Source: Bugula neritina
Taxonomy: Eukaryota; Bryozoa; Gymnolaemata; Cheilostomatida; Bugulidae
DNA length: 64,000 nucleotides
Direction of reading: 5' to 3'
Assembly: GCA_964035545.1 (NCBI GenBank)
Contig: OZ037770.1
Location: 7,694,473-7,758,472 of the forward strand
The notes below the pieces were generated by a model, which searched no databases, was not told where the DNA came from, and saw only the letters and a program-made list of their open reading frames with translations. Positions 12,118 through 25,860 of the stretch are shown here, piece by piece. Position 1 is the first letter of the stretch, and every line of letters begins with the position of its first letter. The translations under genes were made by a program, and so were the position numbers.

Positions 12118-15100
12118 ATGTTCTACTCTCAACTAAGCACTTACAACGTCAGTATTCATCCAGACATGGATGAATTTCGCGGTAAAAAGTTAGAAAAGAT
12201 GTTATTGAGCTATCAGCAATTAGCAATGAATTCCTTGCGAGGACCTGCCGGCACCTGGAGAGAACCGACAAAGCCTCCAAGCAGTACTAATGGCCACAGT
12301 TTTGGAACATTAGCCGGAAATCAAATGAGTAAGTTACTTGCTGTACCTATACCAAGAAAGATAGGAAGGGAGCTGCCCTTTGATTACAAGCTTCAACCAC
12401 AAGCCAACTTTCCAATCATTCCTCCAAGCCCTTCGTATTTTCTTCAACCAGACGTCGAATCTGAGACTGGAAAACTCATCTATTGCGAACTGGAAGATGC
12501 ACATATTGCAGGGTTTGTAATTGGAGGAGAAGAAAGGCTATGTCTACCTCCCATTCTTCACACAATATTGAAGGAAATTGATCTGGCAGTTATCAATGAG
12601 GCATGCGACTCATTGCAGATCCATTGCTCTAGGTGTACAACCCACCAACTAAGAGTCTTGAAACACGACAAAATCCTACCACCTCACATTTCGTCTGCTG
12701 GATTAATACGTAAAACAGATGCCGAGAGACTTTGTACTCTACTGCTTCACAACCACAAGCTCGCCCCCATCACCAATCCTGATCTGCGAGTGTATCCACA
12801 GTTGACCACTACTTGCCTTCCAGTTTATCACGAATGCTTTGGCGAAGGCCATGGCTTCCTACACACAGAAATGTACAACAGTCCTTACGCCCGCTGCATA
12901 TCCTGTGCAGACTGTGAAAAGCTCTTCAGTCCTGAAAGATTTGTTACCCATACTCACTTTAACCAAGAGAACAAAATCTGTCACTGGGGCTTCAACCGCC
13001 GAAACTGGAGGAATTATCTGCTCCTCTCCGAAGACGAGATCTGCGATGACGATATGGTCAGAATGACTGAAGCCTTTGAGAAAATTTTGGATAAATTTCG
13101 GAACACCAACAACTCTCGTAAAAGAAAGGTATGTTATTGTTTTGGTGAAGTATCACTGTGACTGTCTGTAATTTAATTTAATGTTAATTTACTTGTGCTT
13201 TATAATGATGGAAGAGTCCCACATATATGACTAATAGTGATACATTCTCTTCATTTATGATGAGGAAAAGAAGGCTTGAATTTATCTCTTTGAGTTTCTT
13301 TGCACCAAAGTCAAGCCAGCATGCAATATCTAAACTTTGATACAAAGTTTTCCTGTTTAATAAGTCAATATGAATATACATTATCAATTTTCATATTCCG
13401 TTACACTCTGAATGTTACAGACTCAGACTAAGATGTTATAACCAGCTGGTGTAATCACTATTATAATTATGTAGTATTAGTATTACAGTCTAACTCTAAT
13501 ATTGGCAACCAATTGCCTAGCTCATTTATACTATTAGTGTTATGCAAGTCATGTTGGTTTAGGATTGTGCGATATTAAAATTCTTATCTGCATTGAAAAT
13601 TGGGATTTTCATCAGCTTCAACCTTAGTTATGCTTGTGGCTATAATTATGTGCAACATTTGACAATTTCAACTTCCTTCATCTCTTGTCTCAATCACAAT
13701 GAGTCTGAATATGGTAATGGAAGCTAACCATACTGATTTTGTTGACTGAAAGTGTTAAGTATCCGGAGCTGCTAGAAAAAGCTGTCAATGCTCTGAAGAC
13801 ATGTTGCTAACCGTTGGTTCTCTCTTAGTAATATCGTTAGTACAGCATATGCAAAAGTATATCACTTGCTCCACAGTGCATACCACTTTCTTAGAAGCTC
13901 TCCTAACTAATATTCTGTAGAACCACACTTCGCTTGTTAGCAGCTATATTATATTTACCAACCATAACCTTAAACTATTGGCTGACATTTAGAATAAACT
14001 CCTCCATACTGAAAACTGAGTATTCCTGCTCCAAGGGTAGTAGTTACTGACAGAATTGTTTCAATTAGAATTTATCTGTAAAGTTATTGGTGCGACTAAA
14101 GTCTAGTTTTATTGTAATAATAAAGATGCCATATATCTGCATTATCTTGCCTAGTAAGACCCTTGTTAATTACTATTGGATATATAGTGGTTATATAATT
14201 ATTATTATGCACAGCTAGTTCAAGTATGCTGTCCTATCTATAGTATAGTACAGTTGCCATCCACTAAGACCAGATCTGTATAAATCGGGAGAACAAACTG
14301 TTTGTAGTACCTCTATCTTCAAGTAGATTTGGTTTTCTGAATATTATGGTAGATGACTGGCTCTGAATACCTCCAGTTTTGCATGTATAATTTGTTGGCC
14401 AACTTGCTTTAGAAGTCTATAATTTTAGGCTGACTGAATAATTTACTCTTTAGACTTTGAGTTGCTGTGAACAGCCAGTGGCTGGTTTTAGTGATGATAA
14501 CGTGGTAAGCTAATCTTATGATGTGGGTGTGTGACAAGAAAGATGGATTTTTTTGCTGTTGCGACATGTTTCTAATCAAAGGATGAGTCTAGCCCTGCGG
14601 TTGTTCAGCAGTGAATTGTTCAGCAGTTGGTTGTTCAGCAGTTGGTTGTTCAGCAGTTGGTTGTTCAGCAGTTGGTGTCTCCTTTGTCAGACATTATACC
14701 AGATTAGGTGGCTATCTCCTACAGTAAACCGCAGCCTTGACAACAGGATCTGTCGCAATACTAATTCTTATGCTAGGCTAGTTGATCAGGTCTAGCCGCA
14801 AACTATGTGCTTCTAATCCCACTGAATCAGTACCACCTGCTAGGAAAAGGAACAGTTTTCCATCACGTGATTCTTGCATCACCAATTTTTGGGATAAACA
14901 ACAGACTGGTTGATCCCACCCCACAGATGCGTATCGTTTTCTGTATGACTAATCGCGACTAGACTAGTCTGCATAGATTTTATACCCTGTGACCCGGAAT
15001 AGTAATGACTACATATTATCTGCAACCACAAGCGGCTAAACTGGTGAATAATGACTGCATTGTTCGAAACTAAATGCAATCTCCATGTAAATCTACTTAG

Positions 15101-18100
15101 TGTTTGAGGCAGATTTTTGGAATGCAATAATATAGACATTGATTAACAGCTTTTGTTTAAGCTATTCATAGAAAATATGTAACTCAGTAATTCAATTTCT
15201 TAGTTAATTTGTCTCTGCACTTTATTACATCTACAGTTTATTAGCAGTTGTTAGCAGGGTCCCAGTTCTCTTATTTTAAATCTACAACTAACATCCTTCT
15301 AGCCTTTTTACTTGATCACGCCACTGTGTCTTCACTTCCCCCCAGGCCAGCCATGCCTTGGTGAAGGGTTAATGAGTATTAAACCTTTGGGGGTGTTTGG
15401 TTAGTGTATTCCGCAATGAGTGGAGAGACATGTACTGTATATAGCCCAGAGTCTGTTTCTCCCAGGCAAAGAGTTCCATCCAAAGTGGAGGTATTCACAT
15501 TGTTGAGTGACACGCAGTAGCAGTTACATGTCGTATCCCTGCAGTCCATGTGGGTATTTTTAGCTGCAGTGTGCCATTGGCTCAAGGCTGGGAATCTAAG
15601 AGTGACATCTGGCAGTGAAGGTGAAATCTGACACACAATACTCATGTTTTGTATTTTTATAAATTAACTGGCGACAAGTGAGTTAAGACAAACATGCTAT
15701 AATAGTCTCTCATGCAAGGTAGAAGTCAACAAAGTTTTACACAAAAATTGAAGCGTTCAGAAAAAGCCCTCAGCCATATTTGTTATGAAAGATTTTATCA
15801 ATAGATGTCCAGGTCACTAAACTAGTATGCAGATATTAGTTGGAGCTATGATATTCACCGGCTTTCCATGTACCGATCTCAGATCGATCTCGCTGAGATC
15901 GATCTGAGCATACCTCTCAGATCGATCGTTTTTCCATGAGAAGTGTCAGATCGATCTCACGGAGTTGCCTCCTCTTAAGTGAAGAGTACTTTAATAGTAT
16001 AATTTGTTCACAAATCTGGATGATTAAAGCTGCTGAGGTTAAAAAACAAGATTGTTGATGTCTAAAAATTAATGGTGCTTGTAAACAATACGCAACAAAG
16101 CTTTTAGTGTAAAGTAATATAGCCAATTTAAGATAATCACTTTTAATTTTTTAGCTCAACAGCTTAAATAAAATTAATAGCTATCTTGCAGATTATTCAT
16201 AAACTTACAGGATTGTTAAGCTTGAAATTACGCAGCAAATAACTAATGAAAGTAAGTTTTACTAGTCATTTAAATTCAATTTAAATTCTCCAATTTTTTG
16301 TAATTTCTATGGACTATAATTTTATATAATTGAGTTTTTTTAATCATAGTACTGAAAGTCAAAGTTTTGGCATCTGAAAATGTGGCTATCGTAATTATTA
16401 AGTAATTTGCTTAGTAATTATCAATAAGTTGTCATTTTTATCAGCAGACAACATTTTAGCGAACAGTCTTTTTCTACTTCTCAGATCGATCTGGAGTCTT
16501 TCCATGGATCGATCTCACTGAGATCGATCTGAGTTCGAGCTCTACAGACCGACCAGCTCAGAACGACTGAGATCGATCTTTGACATCTTTCCATGGATCG
16601 ATCTCGCTGAGATCGGTACATGGAAAGCCGGTGATTATGTAATATGTTGCTGTCACCAATGGCTGATTAGAGGGCATGGCTAGTCTTAGTTACTACTACC
16701 ATTGTTTCCCATATTAACTTTATATACAGCGCACAGATTAGCATGATAAACAGTTGCTATTATGCAATCTTTGAAGTTTTTTAATTGTATTGTTGCTATT
16801 AACTATTCAAAATTTTGACATGTAATTTTTTGTTAATAACATTTAGGTGGTAGGTGGTAGCTGATTTCCACCCTGTGTTCTGTGGCAATCTTGTGATAAT
16901 GCAATCCTTTTTCATTGGTTTTGGCTGGCAGTGTTTTGGTTCTGTGTTGCTGTAACAAGTTGCACAAGAGACTTTCAGCCATGATAAACACGACTGGAGA
17001 CGTTAAAGTACTTCAACTATTATTCCAACAACATCCTCAAATAGTTTTAAGAATGATTTCATGTCTGTAGACTGTGTAGAGTTTGCCAAGGTTAACAACT
17101 TTCCTGTTTGTATTATCACTTCCTATGAGCAGGAGAAATAGAGTTTTTGTGGTTTCACACACCAGCCAGCCTGTGGCATGATTTCAGCACTTTTTCTATT
17201 CCTTTGTTGCATTTGTTTGCTAAATTCTTGAGCTGGGCATAAATTATGTTCCATTTATTTAATCAAAATTCTCTTACTCTACCTCCTCAACTGCACTCAT
17301 CTGTATGCCTTAAAGAAACCTAAATTAAAATCACTATTTTTAACTAACTTCCCATCAATGGATTACATACAGCCTTTCACTCATATATTTTATCAAAGAA
17401 TTGTGAACAAACCAGCAAACAAATATCAAAATTAGTAGTTTCACCTCATTGGTTGTAAAGCAATGGTAACTCTACAAATTGATGTTGGTAATATTTACTT
17501 AGCATGTCAGCTGAGACTTTTCATTCATTCATGTCTCCAGTCATTATTCCTAGAGTTGTGCTAGGTGAAGGTAGCCTGGCTTTATATCTAAACCTTTGGT
17601 CACAGATACAGGCTTATCTAGATCCCTAATATCTCTGCTAAGTTCACTTCTAGCTATCTACTACAGTAAGGGAATAACAAGCTAGCTAGACCACACCACT
17701 TCTACTTTGCTTTATTACTCAATTCGCACACAACTTTCTACAATAAACCTCAACTTTAAGGTGAGGATGTTTAGAAACCGAGTTGGTAGTCTAAATCGCT
17801 AGCTGAAATAAATTTTTGTGTCATCCCTGTCAGTTCTGGCTGAAGGAGAAAAACAAGAATAGTTGTTGATTTTTGGGATGTCTGTCTGTTTGTCTAGACT
17901 CTAGCCATGAGAAAGTAAAGCTACAGCACCCCATTAATAGATTAAAAAAGCTCCACATGCAAATCATGTTGACTTTTATAGTTTCAATTTATACTGCCCT
18001 TTAATCTTGAGAGGTTTGAATGATATGTGTGATGTATGTTTATATACACGTTATCAGGTTGCACAACTTTGACCAGTACGTCTAGGCTTGTCTGTAGCAT

Positions 18101-21100
18101 TGTTTGGACTACCACTGACCTAACTGGATCACTACTGTACGTCAGTAGCTCACTTGCCTACCTGACCACAACCCAAAACTTTAAACAAAGAAGCTACACA
18201 CTTCTTGAGAGCCCACTGTTGCAAAAATCAATACAAAAACCACATGTGACATATTACTGTCAATTAAAGAGCTGATTAGGCTATTTTTAGTTACATAGTG
18301 AACTCTTTCTGGCCCAGAAGTGCTGGCAACACACCTGGGCTTTCTGTTGGGTCCCTTCAATATACCAGGATGTTGTGGCAATAAGGTTTACACTCTCTGA
18401 GTTTTTTTATGCCAGATTATGTGTTGCTCCTTCAGTGTTTGCTTTTAATTTACCTCACATGTACAATACTGATCCTCAAAGTACAATATGAAAACAAATA
18501 CTAGCGATTTTTAATATTTTATCATCAACTGTGTTCAATGCTTATAGGTAACTATTATTGTACAGAAATTATAGTCTTTATTATTCAAATATACCATCTC
18601 TTACGTTGCTAGTATTCTTACTTGGTATTTGTAGCCTATGGTTGCCGAAACTAACACTGAAGAGAACCGTCATCTACCCCCTCCATCCTCGCACCTGGCT
18701 ACCTCAGCTAACAATTCACCATCCATCAAAAGAAGGTATGTCTTGTAAGTTATTAGCTAAAGCTGATCTGAGAGCTCCATTCTCTCACCTCACTCTCTTA
18801 TCCCTCCCTGGTAGACCAACAATGTCTCAGTATTTCACTCCTCTCTGAACTCTTTGATTAGCACCAGATTGGAGGTAATATCTGTGTTCACACTCAATGT
18901 GCTGGTATCCAGTTGTTGTTGCGTAAGGTGTGCTGGTAGCTGCAGCATCACATTCTCTCACCTCACCTTTGTTCATCTACAGATTTACTCTAGATTAAAC
19001 TGTTGGTTCAAATTATCTCACTCACAGTATCTCAATCATAGTATCTCACTCACAGTATCTCACTACTTACTCACAGTATCTCACTACTCACTCACAGTAT
19101 CTCACTCGCAGTATCTCACTACTCACTCACAGTATCTCACTCACTCACAGTATCTCACTCACAGTATCTCACTACTCACTCACAGTATCTCACTACTCAC
19201 TCACAGTATCTCACTACTACTAATTTTTGCAAGAACATAACTTTTGCTACATTTCACACATTTCATTGGGTTTTCTCAATTTCTCCATTACTGCACCTAC
19301 CTCTCACTTAAGAGGAGGCAACTACGCCAGATCCATTTGACAGTGTCATGAAAAACGATCACAATGAGCACATTTCTCAAATCGATCTCACTAAGATCAA
19401 TTTGAGATCGATCCATGAAAAGCCAGTGATTATGTTAAAGTTATTTCGGACATTAACAAGTGTCGATTTCTTCATCTCACTTTCACCTCCCTCCACCACC
19501 TCTCTCACCCTCTCCTCCTCACTGCCCCCCTCACCCCTCCCCACCTCTCTCCTCCTCACCTCCCCACCTCTCCCTCCCTCTCCTCCTCACTGCCCCCCTC
19601 ACCCCTCCACACCTCTCCCTCCCCCACCTCTTCCTCAGGTTACAAAATAAATTCCTTTCATTTGAATTGTTCTCAAATTACTAAGAAAAACCACAATAAC
19701 AAACACTATATCTGTGACACAATAGCAGCTGAGAGTTGATTAACAAATTTAGTTATGTGAGAACTTGTGGGTACCCTAGTATTTGTGGGTACCCAAGTAT
19801 TTGTGGGTACCCTAGTATTTGTGGGTACACTAGTATCTGTGGGTACACTAGTAATGCAGTGTGTATAAATTATTTTGAAGAACATGAATTATTCTCTTAC
19901 TTGGAGAATTGGTATAAAAGTTAGTACATGTTGTAAAATTAAAGTTTGTGTAGCAAATCAGTTCAACATAACATCAATGTGAGTTGGATCCTGGATTACT
20001 ATAATTATGATAGATACTGTTAACTAGATGAATATTTGTCTGCAGGTGTAACAGACCCCCTATGAAAGCCTATCAGTACGTCCAGGGTTGTCCAGCTATT
20101 GAAAACCCTGAAGCCATTGTTTCCAGCTCTGACAAGCATCTGTAAGTATAGAGAAGTTGTTCTTCCAATCAAATATCTGCTCACTAATCACCAAGACATC
20201 TCCCTACCTGGAAATCCTTCTGTGTTGTAGTTACAACAAGCACTTTGTGCCCAACGTCTGCATCAAAGCCGGCTCTCCCGCAGGCACCGACTCTTTGACG
20301 AGCACCCGCTCTCCCACTGGCACCAACTCTGCCGGTTCCTCCCCCCAGGAAGAGTCGCTTGCGCTGGATCTCTCCTCCCCCACTTCCTGTGAACGCCGCA
20401 TCCCTGTTGTCTCTACTGACCCTACCGGTGGGGATGGCTCGGATGTCCTGGGGAGAAAGGAGACAGACACTGCAGACAAAATTCAACTGGAAGAAGATTT
20501 TGTGGACGTGGAGAGTTCAGATGGTGAGTCACCCAGTCTACAGGATCAGTTTGGTGCTGAGGCTAAGCTCAGTCGACTACAGGATCTTTCAACTCTGTCT
20601 GACATAACAGCTAAACATTTACTGATTAGGCAATTTAAATTTTTTTTATCAACTGTGAAAAGATTGGAAGATGAAATATTGTAGAGTAAATACTGGGTGG
20701 TTGTATATGTAGGCATGTTATAGTGTGGCTCCTGTAATCTGTCGTACAGCACAGACTGCTTGCCAACTGCTGGTATACATTATGGCCATGGCCAGACTAG
20801 TTAGTTGACTTGGTGTTGTGAAACTAATAGTATATTGATGGTTTACTGATGACTAAGAGTGAGTAGTAGAAATTCTCTGCTTTCATCTCCTAGCAGCTTT
20901 GAGCTGTGTAACACACTGTACTCTGTGTAACACACTATACTCTGTGTAACACACTGTACTCTGTGTACCACCCTGTACTCTGTGTAACACACTGTACTCT
21001 GTGTACCACCCTGTACTCTGTGTACCACACTATATACTCTGTGTACCACACTATACTCTGTGTAACACACTGTACTCTGTGTACCACACTATATACTCTG

Positions 21101-22969
21101 TGTACCACACTATACTCTGTGTAACACACTGTACTCTGTGTAACACACTATACTCTGTGTACCACACTATACTCTGTGTAACACACTATACTCTGTGTAC
21201 CACACTATACTCTGTGTACCACACTATACTCTGTGTACCACACTATACTCTGTGTACCACACTATACTCTGTGTAACACACTGTACTCTGTGTAACACAC
21301 TATACTCTGTGTAACACACTATACTCTGTGTACCACACTATACTCTGTGTACCACACTATATACTCTGTGTACCACACTATACTCTGTGTAACACACTAT
21401 ACTCTGTGTAACACACTGCGCTCTGTGTACCACACTGTACTCTGTGTACTTCACTGTACTCTGTATAACACACTATACTCTGTGCAACACACTGTACTCT
21501 GTGCAACACACTGTGCTCTGTGCAACACACTATACTCTGTGTAACACACTGTACTCTGTGTAACACACTGCGCTCTGTGTAACACACTGTACTCTGTGCA
21601 ACACACTATACTCTGTGCAACACACTATACTCTGTGCAACACACTATACTCTGTGCAACACACTGTACTCTGTGTAGCACAATGTGCTCTGTGTAACACA
21701 CTGTGCTCTGTGTAACACACTATACTCTGTGTAACACACTATACTCTGTGTAACACACTGTGCTCTGTGTGACAATTGATTTTCTTCTATAATGTTGCAC
21801 TAAACTAACCTAGGCTCGGCATATCCGCCCAAGACATTAACTTGCCTCACCAGTAATCTGAGCTACGAATTCATGAACCAGTCAGTGGCTGCGAGAGACG
21901 TTGGCGCACAGCCAATATTTATAATTAACTTATGATTTATTTAGTGCGAGTGTTGAACAGCTGGCTAGCCTGTTGGTTGCTAACAAACAAGTAGTGGTTT
22001 CGCCTTTTATAATTGCACCAGTAATACTCTTCAACATTCACCATAAAATGCCTTTCTTCCTCAACCGCAATTGTTCAGCAATTGTTCACGGCTTTTCCTG
22101 TGTCCATAATTATCCAGCAAATTATTGAGTACTATAGGCTGATAAATGTTTTTCTAGACTTTGGGTGCATGTATACCCGGATATGTTGTGTCATTAGTTT
22201 GAACTTTCGATGGTGTAATGTACTGCCTATCTGCTGGCCACTGCGCATAGTAACGTGACGTGCACAGATGAGTCCAGTCTAGTCACTGCAGCCAAATATA
22301 CCCATTCAGTGTAGAATTGTTTTTCAAATAATTTGATTATCACATGACCCCTGGAATGTTACTAAGTCTTTGATCACTCGATGGAAAGCTGATACTTGGA
22401 GTAGTATGACTATTACCATTAGACCAGCATGTAGTAAACAACTTTATTATTCTAAATGATAACACCCCCTATCTGATGCTAGTTCAACAAGGCAGGCACT
22501 TCATGTCTGTGGCAAAAGTTCAAACGATGGAATTACCCACAATCCATTTCCCTACTAGTAGCAGTAGTCCTACTGGCTGGTAAACAACATCAGTTTATAA
22601 TTACAATGTGATGCTCAAAATAGGTCAATATATTTTACGAAATGTTAGATGGCAGTGCACTAGCTAATAGGAGGCCAAAAATATTCAAAGTTTCTGTTTG
22701 AAATAAGTGTTTCTCAACTATGTCTGTACATTTTAGGTGATACCGAAGTCCAACCAGAAGTTACGACGTCTGCTAAAAGTCTATGTGAGAGCTCAGTGTT
22801 AGCACAGCAGACAAACAGCAGCACGCAGACAGCTCAGACGGATTGCCAGGTGCAAATAAAGAAGTTACAGAGTCTGTTTGATGAGCTGTTGGGTCTCACA
22901 ACTCTGTCTGCCAAAGAAAGAGAAGAAAAGTCCAGAACATACCAACAAACGTTATCTACACTCATCTAA
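12118..22969 (+). CDS. SKI: SKI/SnoN-family transcriptional co-repressor
   Basis: Five exons: 12118-13128, 18635-18735, 20046-20141, 20231-20523, 22737-22969 (TAA). Phases 0/2/2/1 agree, giving 577 residues. Residues ~115-212 form the Dachshund/Ski (DHD) domain (CSRCTTHQLRVLKHDKILPP and GLIRKTDAERLC). Residues ~230-325 form the zinc-binding SMAD4-interaction (SAND-like) domain (VYHECFGEGHG, CISCADC, CHWGFNRRNWR). RKRK at 334-337 is a likely nuclear signal. Family members repress TGF-beta/SMAD targets in the nucleus by binding SMAD2/3/4 and recruiting NCoR/HDAC. The tail is Ser/Thr- and acid-rich and much shorter than the long C-terminal coiled coil of vertebrate SKI. ATG 12118 is the first in frame; 12163 (MDEF) is an alternative. 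SKI and SKIL cannot be separated here. The third and fourth introns are short; the first is 5.5 kb. Confidence 0.9.
14597..14675 (+). repeat. 15-bp minisatellite in SKI intron 1
   Basis: Five units of TTGTTCAGCAGTTGG. Confidence 0.9.
15850..16640. mobile_element. MITE with long palindromic subterminal repeats
   Basis: Inverted ends CACCGGCTTTCCATGTACCG (from 15856) and CGGTACATGGAAAGCCGGTG (to 16633), each followed inward by several GAGATCGATCTGAG/CTCAGATCGATCTC palindromes built on ATCGAT. A related half-copy sits at 19303-19435. The flanking ATAATCACC-like bases may belong to the element, so the target duplication is unclear. It is non-coding, ~0.78 kb, inside SKI intron 1. Confidence 0.75.
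19016..19222 (+). repeat. Minisatellite of ACTCACTCACAGTATCTC units
   Basis: About 14 variable 10-18-bp units in SKI intron 2. Confidence 0.9.
19303..19435 (-). mobile_element. Truncated copy of the palindromic MITE
   Basis: Contains CACTTAAGAGGAGGCAACT, the inverse complement of bases near 15963-15980, then decayed ATCGATCTCACTAAGATC palindromes, and ends CATGAAAAGCCAGTGATTATGT as in the 16640 end. Confidence 0.7.
19488..19640 (+). repeat. Polypyrimidine C/T-rich tract
   Basis: About 150 bp of CTCC/CCCTCC repeats in SKI intron 2. Pro/Ser-rich ORFs here are artefacts. Confidence 0.9.
19765..19855 (+). repeat. ~18-bp minisatellite (TTGTGGGTACCCTAGTA)
   Basis: Five units in SKI intron 2. Confidence 0.9.
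20231..20684 (+). CDS. SKI: Alternative terminal exon of SKI (donor read-through form)
   Basis: If the GTGAGT donor at 20524 is not used, the frame stays open for 53 more codons to TAG at 20684. The extension includes KLSRLQDLSTLSD and a basic/acidic helix ending KRLEDEIL. It resembles in style the spliced C terminus (KKLQSLFDELLGLTTLSAKE), so an alternative isoform is plausible though unproven. Confidence 0.4.
20914..21772 (+). repeat. Large ~19-bp minisatellite in SKI intron 4
   Basis: About 45 units of ACTCTGTGTAACACACTRT with higher-order variation (ACC versus AAC, TATA versus GTA). Being off a multiple of three, it is open in several frames; these ORFs are artefacts. Confidence 0.95.
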
Positions 22970-23236
22970 TGACATAACCACAAAGTATTTGTGGAATAGT
23001 GCTACACACATACCATGTACATAACTCTGAATATATTATTATAATGTTGCTCTTATCAAGTACATCACTTGACATTTATTCTCAACACCTGATAGCCACT
23101 GTTTCCCTGGGAGCTTAGCAAGTGGCTAGGTTGCTACGGCATCCCCAGTTATCTGTATATTTATTTTCTATATACCACGCATCATGCTAATATTATAATA
23201 ATATATTTTTATATAGTTGTACATATTGAATATTGT

Positions 23237-23242
23237 AATAAA
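23237..23242 (+). terminator. Candidate SKI polyadenylation signal
   Basis: AATAAA, 268 bp after the stop codon, followed by a T-rich stretch. Confidence 0.5.
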
Positions 23243-24334
23243 AGCCAGAACTATTGTTGTCTATACATTATTTTATCATGTATTTTGTTGTCACATACGG
23301 GTATTGGTAGAACTTGTTCTATGTACTTTATTTTCTGTTTTATTTTATTTTAATTATAGTTGTCTGTCAATGGTGTAAGTCTATATTATAACGATTATAT
23401 AATATTTGTGTATGCACATGTATTGGCATATATATGGGTTAAAAGAAATGTTATATTTTGAATATTTATTCCACTCAATTACCTCAATTGTCCATTTATT
23501 TTTGTTATCAGTTATCATAGTCTGACTGTGAATTTGTCAGTCAACTGATAACTCCCAGTGTCTGTTCAGAATAAAATATTAAACATGCAACTAGCTGCTG
23601 GTGCAATTCCCAGTGGCTATTGATTTGTTTTTTAAAAATTGAGTACATAAATACTGGAGCATCAAATAAACTAGCAATCTGAAGTTCTAAGCTGGTGGAA
23701 ATGATGCTGCAGTAGTTGATTAAGTCTGGTGTGGTTATTTGGTCACTTCTGAATCTCGCAATATCACTCTAAAGTCTAGTGTATATGTGTGGGAATACCA
23801 ACACTGTACCTTCTCAAAAACTGACTTTCTAATAGTCTAGTTGAGAAGAAACTACTTCAGATGATGTGTGGGCAACTCCAACAGTTGATTGCTCAATCAC
23901 AGACCTAATCTTCAACAGATGCTCCACTTTTACTTGCTAAAATAATGCTCTGAACTGACACAAAAAGTCACTTAATGGCGTGATTAGTACCAGTAGAGGC
24001 TTATGATTAGTGTTAGAGGCTTGCGTAGAGCTGGGAGGAATATGAATGAAGTTGGAAAACATCTGAATCATCAATCTGCACTCAATAGTGGTCATTTATT
24101 CTAAAACTAATAACAGCCTAGTTGAGGGATAAGTGTCAACTTGTTAGTCTTTCAACAACATAGAAAAGTCATTAATCTTACTTGGACTACTATGTAACTA
24201 CTACACTGCTTATCAGACACTGGTTGCATTACATCAGAGCTGTATCTATATCCATACTGTCATATGTATCCTTCTGCAGCTACTCCAAGTACCTCTAGAG
24301 AGAAAGATCTAATTAATCGAAAACTATATTATAG

Positions 24335-24462
24335 TTAGGAAGAGCATCCAGTCATAATTGCTCCTGTGCCTCATAGCTGGATTAATTCCTTAGCCCGATT
24401 TAAGAAAAGACCCTTCCATCAAGGGTTTTCTTACAGGGATAGCGACTATAAACTTGTGTATG
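24335..24462 (+). mobile_element. tRNA-derived SINE, 5'-truncated copy
   Basis: Starts in the body at TTAGGAAGAGCATCCAGTCA and ends GGGATAGCGACTATAAACTTG, as in the copies at 9864 and 37875. The tRNA head is missing, the usual LINE-mediated 5' truncation. Confidence 0.75.
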
Positions 24463-24897
24463 TTTTATATTTAGTAAAATATAGATATTTCGATTTTATT
24501 TGAAAAGAGCTCAAGTTATCATAGGTCAAGCATTTGCATCTCTGTTCCATAGAGTTGTCTACTCAATATATTGCTAATTTATCACCAAAACATTTCCTGT
24601 AAAATAATGGCGTCATCAAGCATAACAGATGTGTAGACTATTGTGTTCCTACCCTTCCAACTATGTAAATTTAATTACTGAAACTTAATTACAAAACAAA
24701 TCCTTCCTCTTGTCATATTATTACCTTGACACTGATAGAAGATTACTGTGTAGTCAATGCAGTTTTATGTTCATCAATCACCAGTCAAAGTAACTTATAT
24801 TCTTGTTTCAATCATTACAGCAAGCTGCTTTATAGAAGTAATAGTTGAAGTAATTAATTTAAGATTCTTGCAATGTTTTCTAGGTTAGTAGTGTTTA

Positions 24898-25095
24898 CCA
24901 TGGTTGGGTTGGGGTACTTATGTTGCCTGTCTACAATTACCGTGAGACTTTGCAGGTTGAAATCTTATGGCAAGGTCATTGGTGATGCCAGGGGGTGTGT
25001 CATATTGAAGTATTCAAACTAGCACGACGGCAGGGGTGGCTCCCAATCTGCCTAACCTAGCTTATCTCACAGGGATCAACAGCTTTTATCTATGA
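24898..25095 (+). mobile_element. Diverged SINE-related copy
   Basis: ACCATGGTTGGGTTGGGG then AGGTTGAAATC and GGTCATTGGTGATGCCAG follow the order of the SINE head and body. CTCACAGGGAT marks the 3' part. It is highly diverged or a subfamily. Confidence 0.45.
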
Positions 25096-25860
25096 ATTAA
25101 AATTAACCTTTATTAAACAGATACAAAATTGCATGCGAATAATACATATATGTTGTCAAGTATTCCTGTTTCTATATTTTTCACCAAATGAACACTAAAA
25201 TAATTTTGCAATGCCTTAAAGTGAAAGTGTGATGATATAGTAATATAGTATTTATGTTTAAAAGTTCAAGTTTTGATATTTTTATTGGAGTTGTTTTTTC
25301 CTCATCTTAATACAAATGAGCAAACAACTATGATTTAATATCTGTTGGGAATGAAAATGAAGAAACAATTAATATAATATAAAATAATATAAATATTAAT
25401 CAACATCTGTTTGAGTTCTTATTCTAAGCTGCTAATTGCAGTAAACTTATTTTTCTTGCGCATCATGATGAAAAATTTTTCGTTTCAATACAAAATCAAT
25501 TCCTATAATATGCTATAATTTGCGCAGTAAATAAGCAGTGTATACCAACGTAATATATATTGTATTTTTTTTTAAAAATTACCACAAATCTATTTTATAA
25601 ATTACTATATATAGTAAATAGCAAATAGAGGCTAACTCTTACAAACTTACTCAACTTGCCCAGCTTTTTGAAGTAACAATATCAGAGCAAATTATTTAGA
25701 AGCATTATATATAATAAGATAGTATATTACTACATTGTATATCACTGACTATATGATATATACAAACACACATTGGTCATACATTTGTAATATAATATAT
25801 GCCTAAGTTATTACACACATTTTAGGACCTAGGCATTATTATATTATATAAATACTGTAT

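Noticed and set aside
20840-20880. CTGATGACTAAG...AGAAATT as another hammerhead
   Set aside because: No stem II complementarity and no cleavage triplet in register.
20843-21587. Cys/Tyr/His-rich ORFs on both strands
   Set aside because: Artefacts of the ~19-bp minisatellite in the SKI intron.
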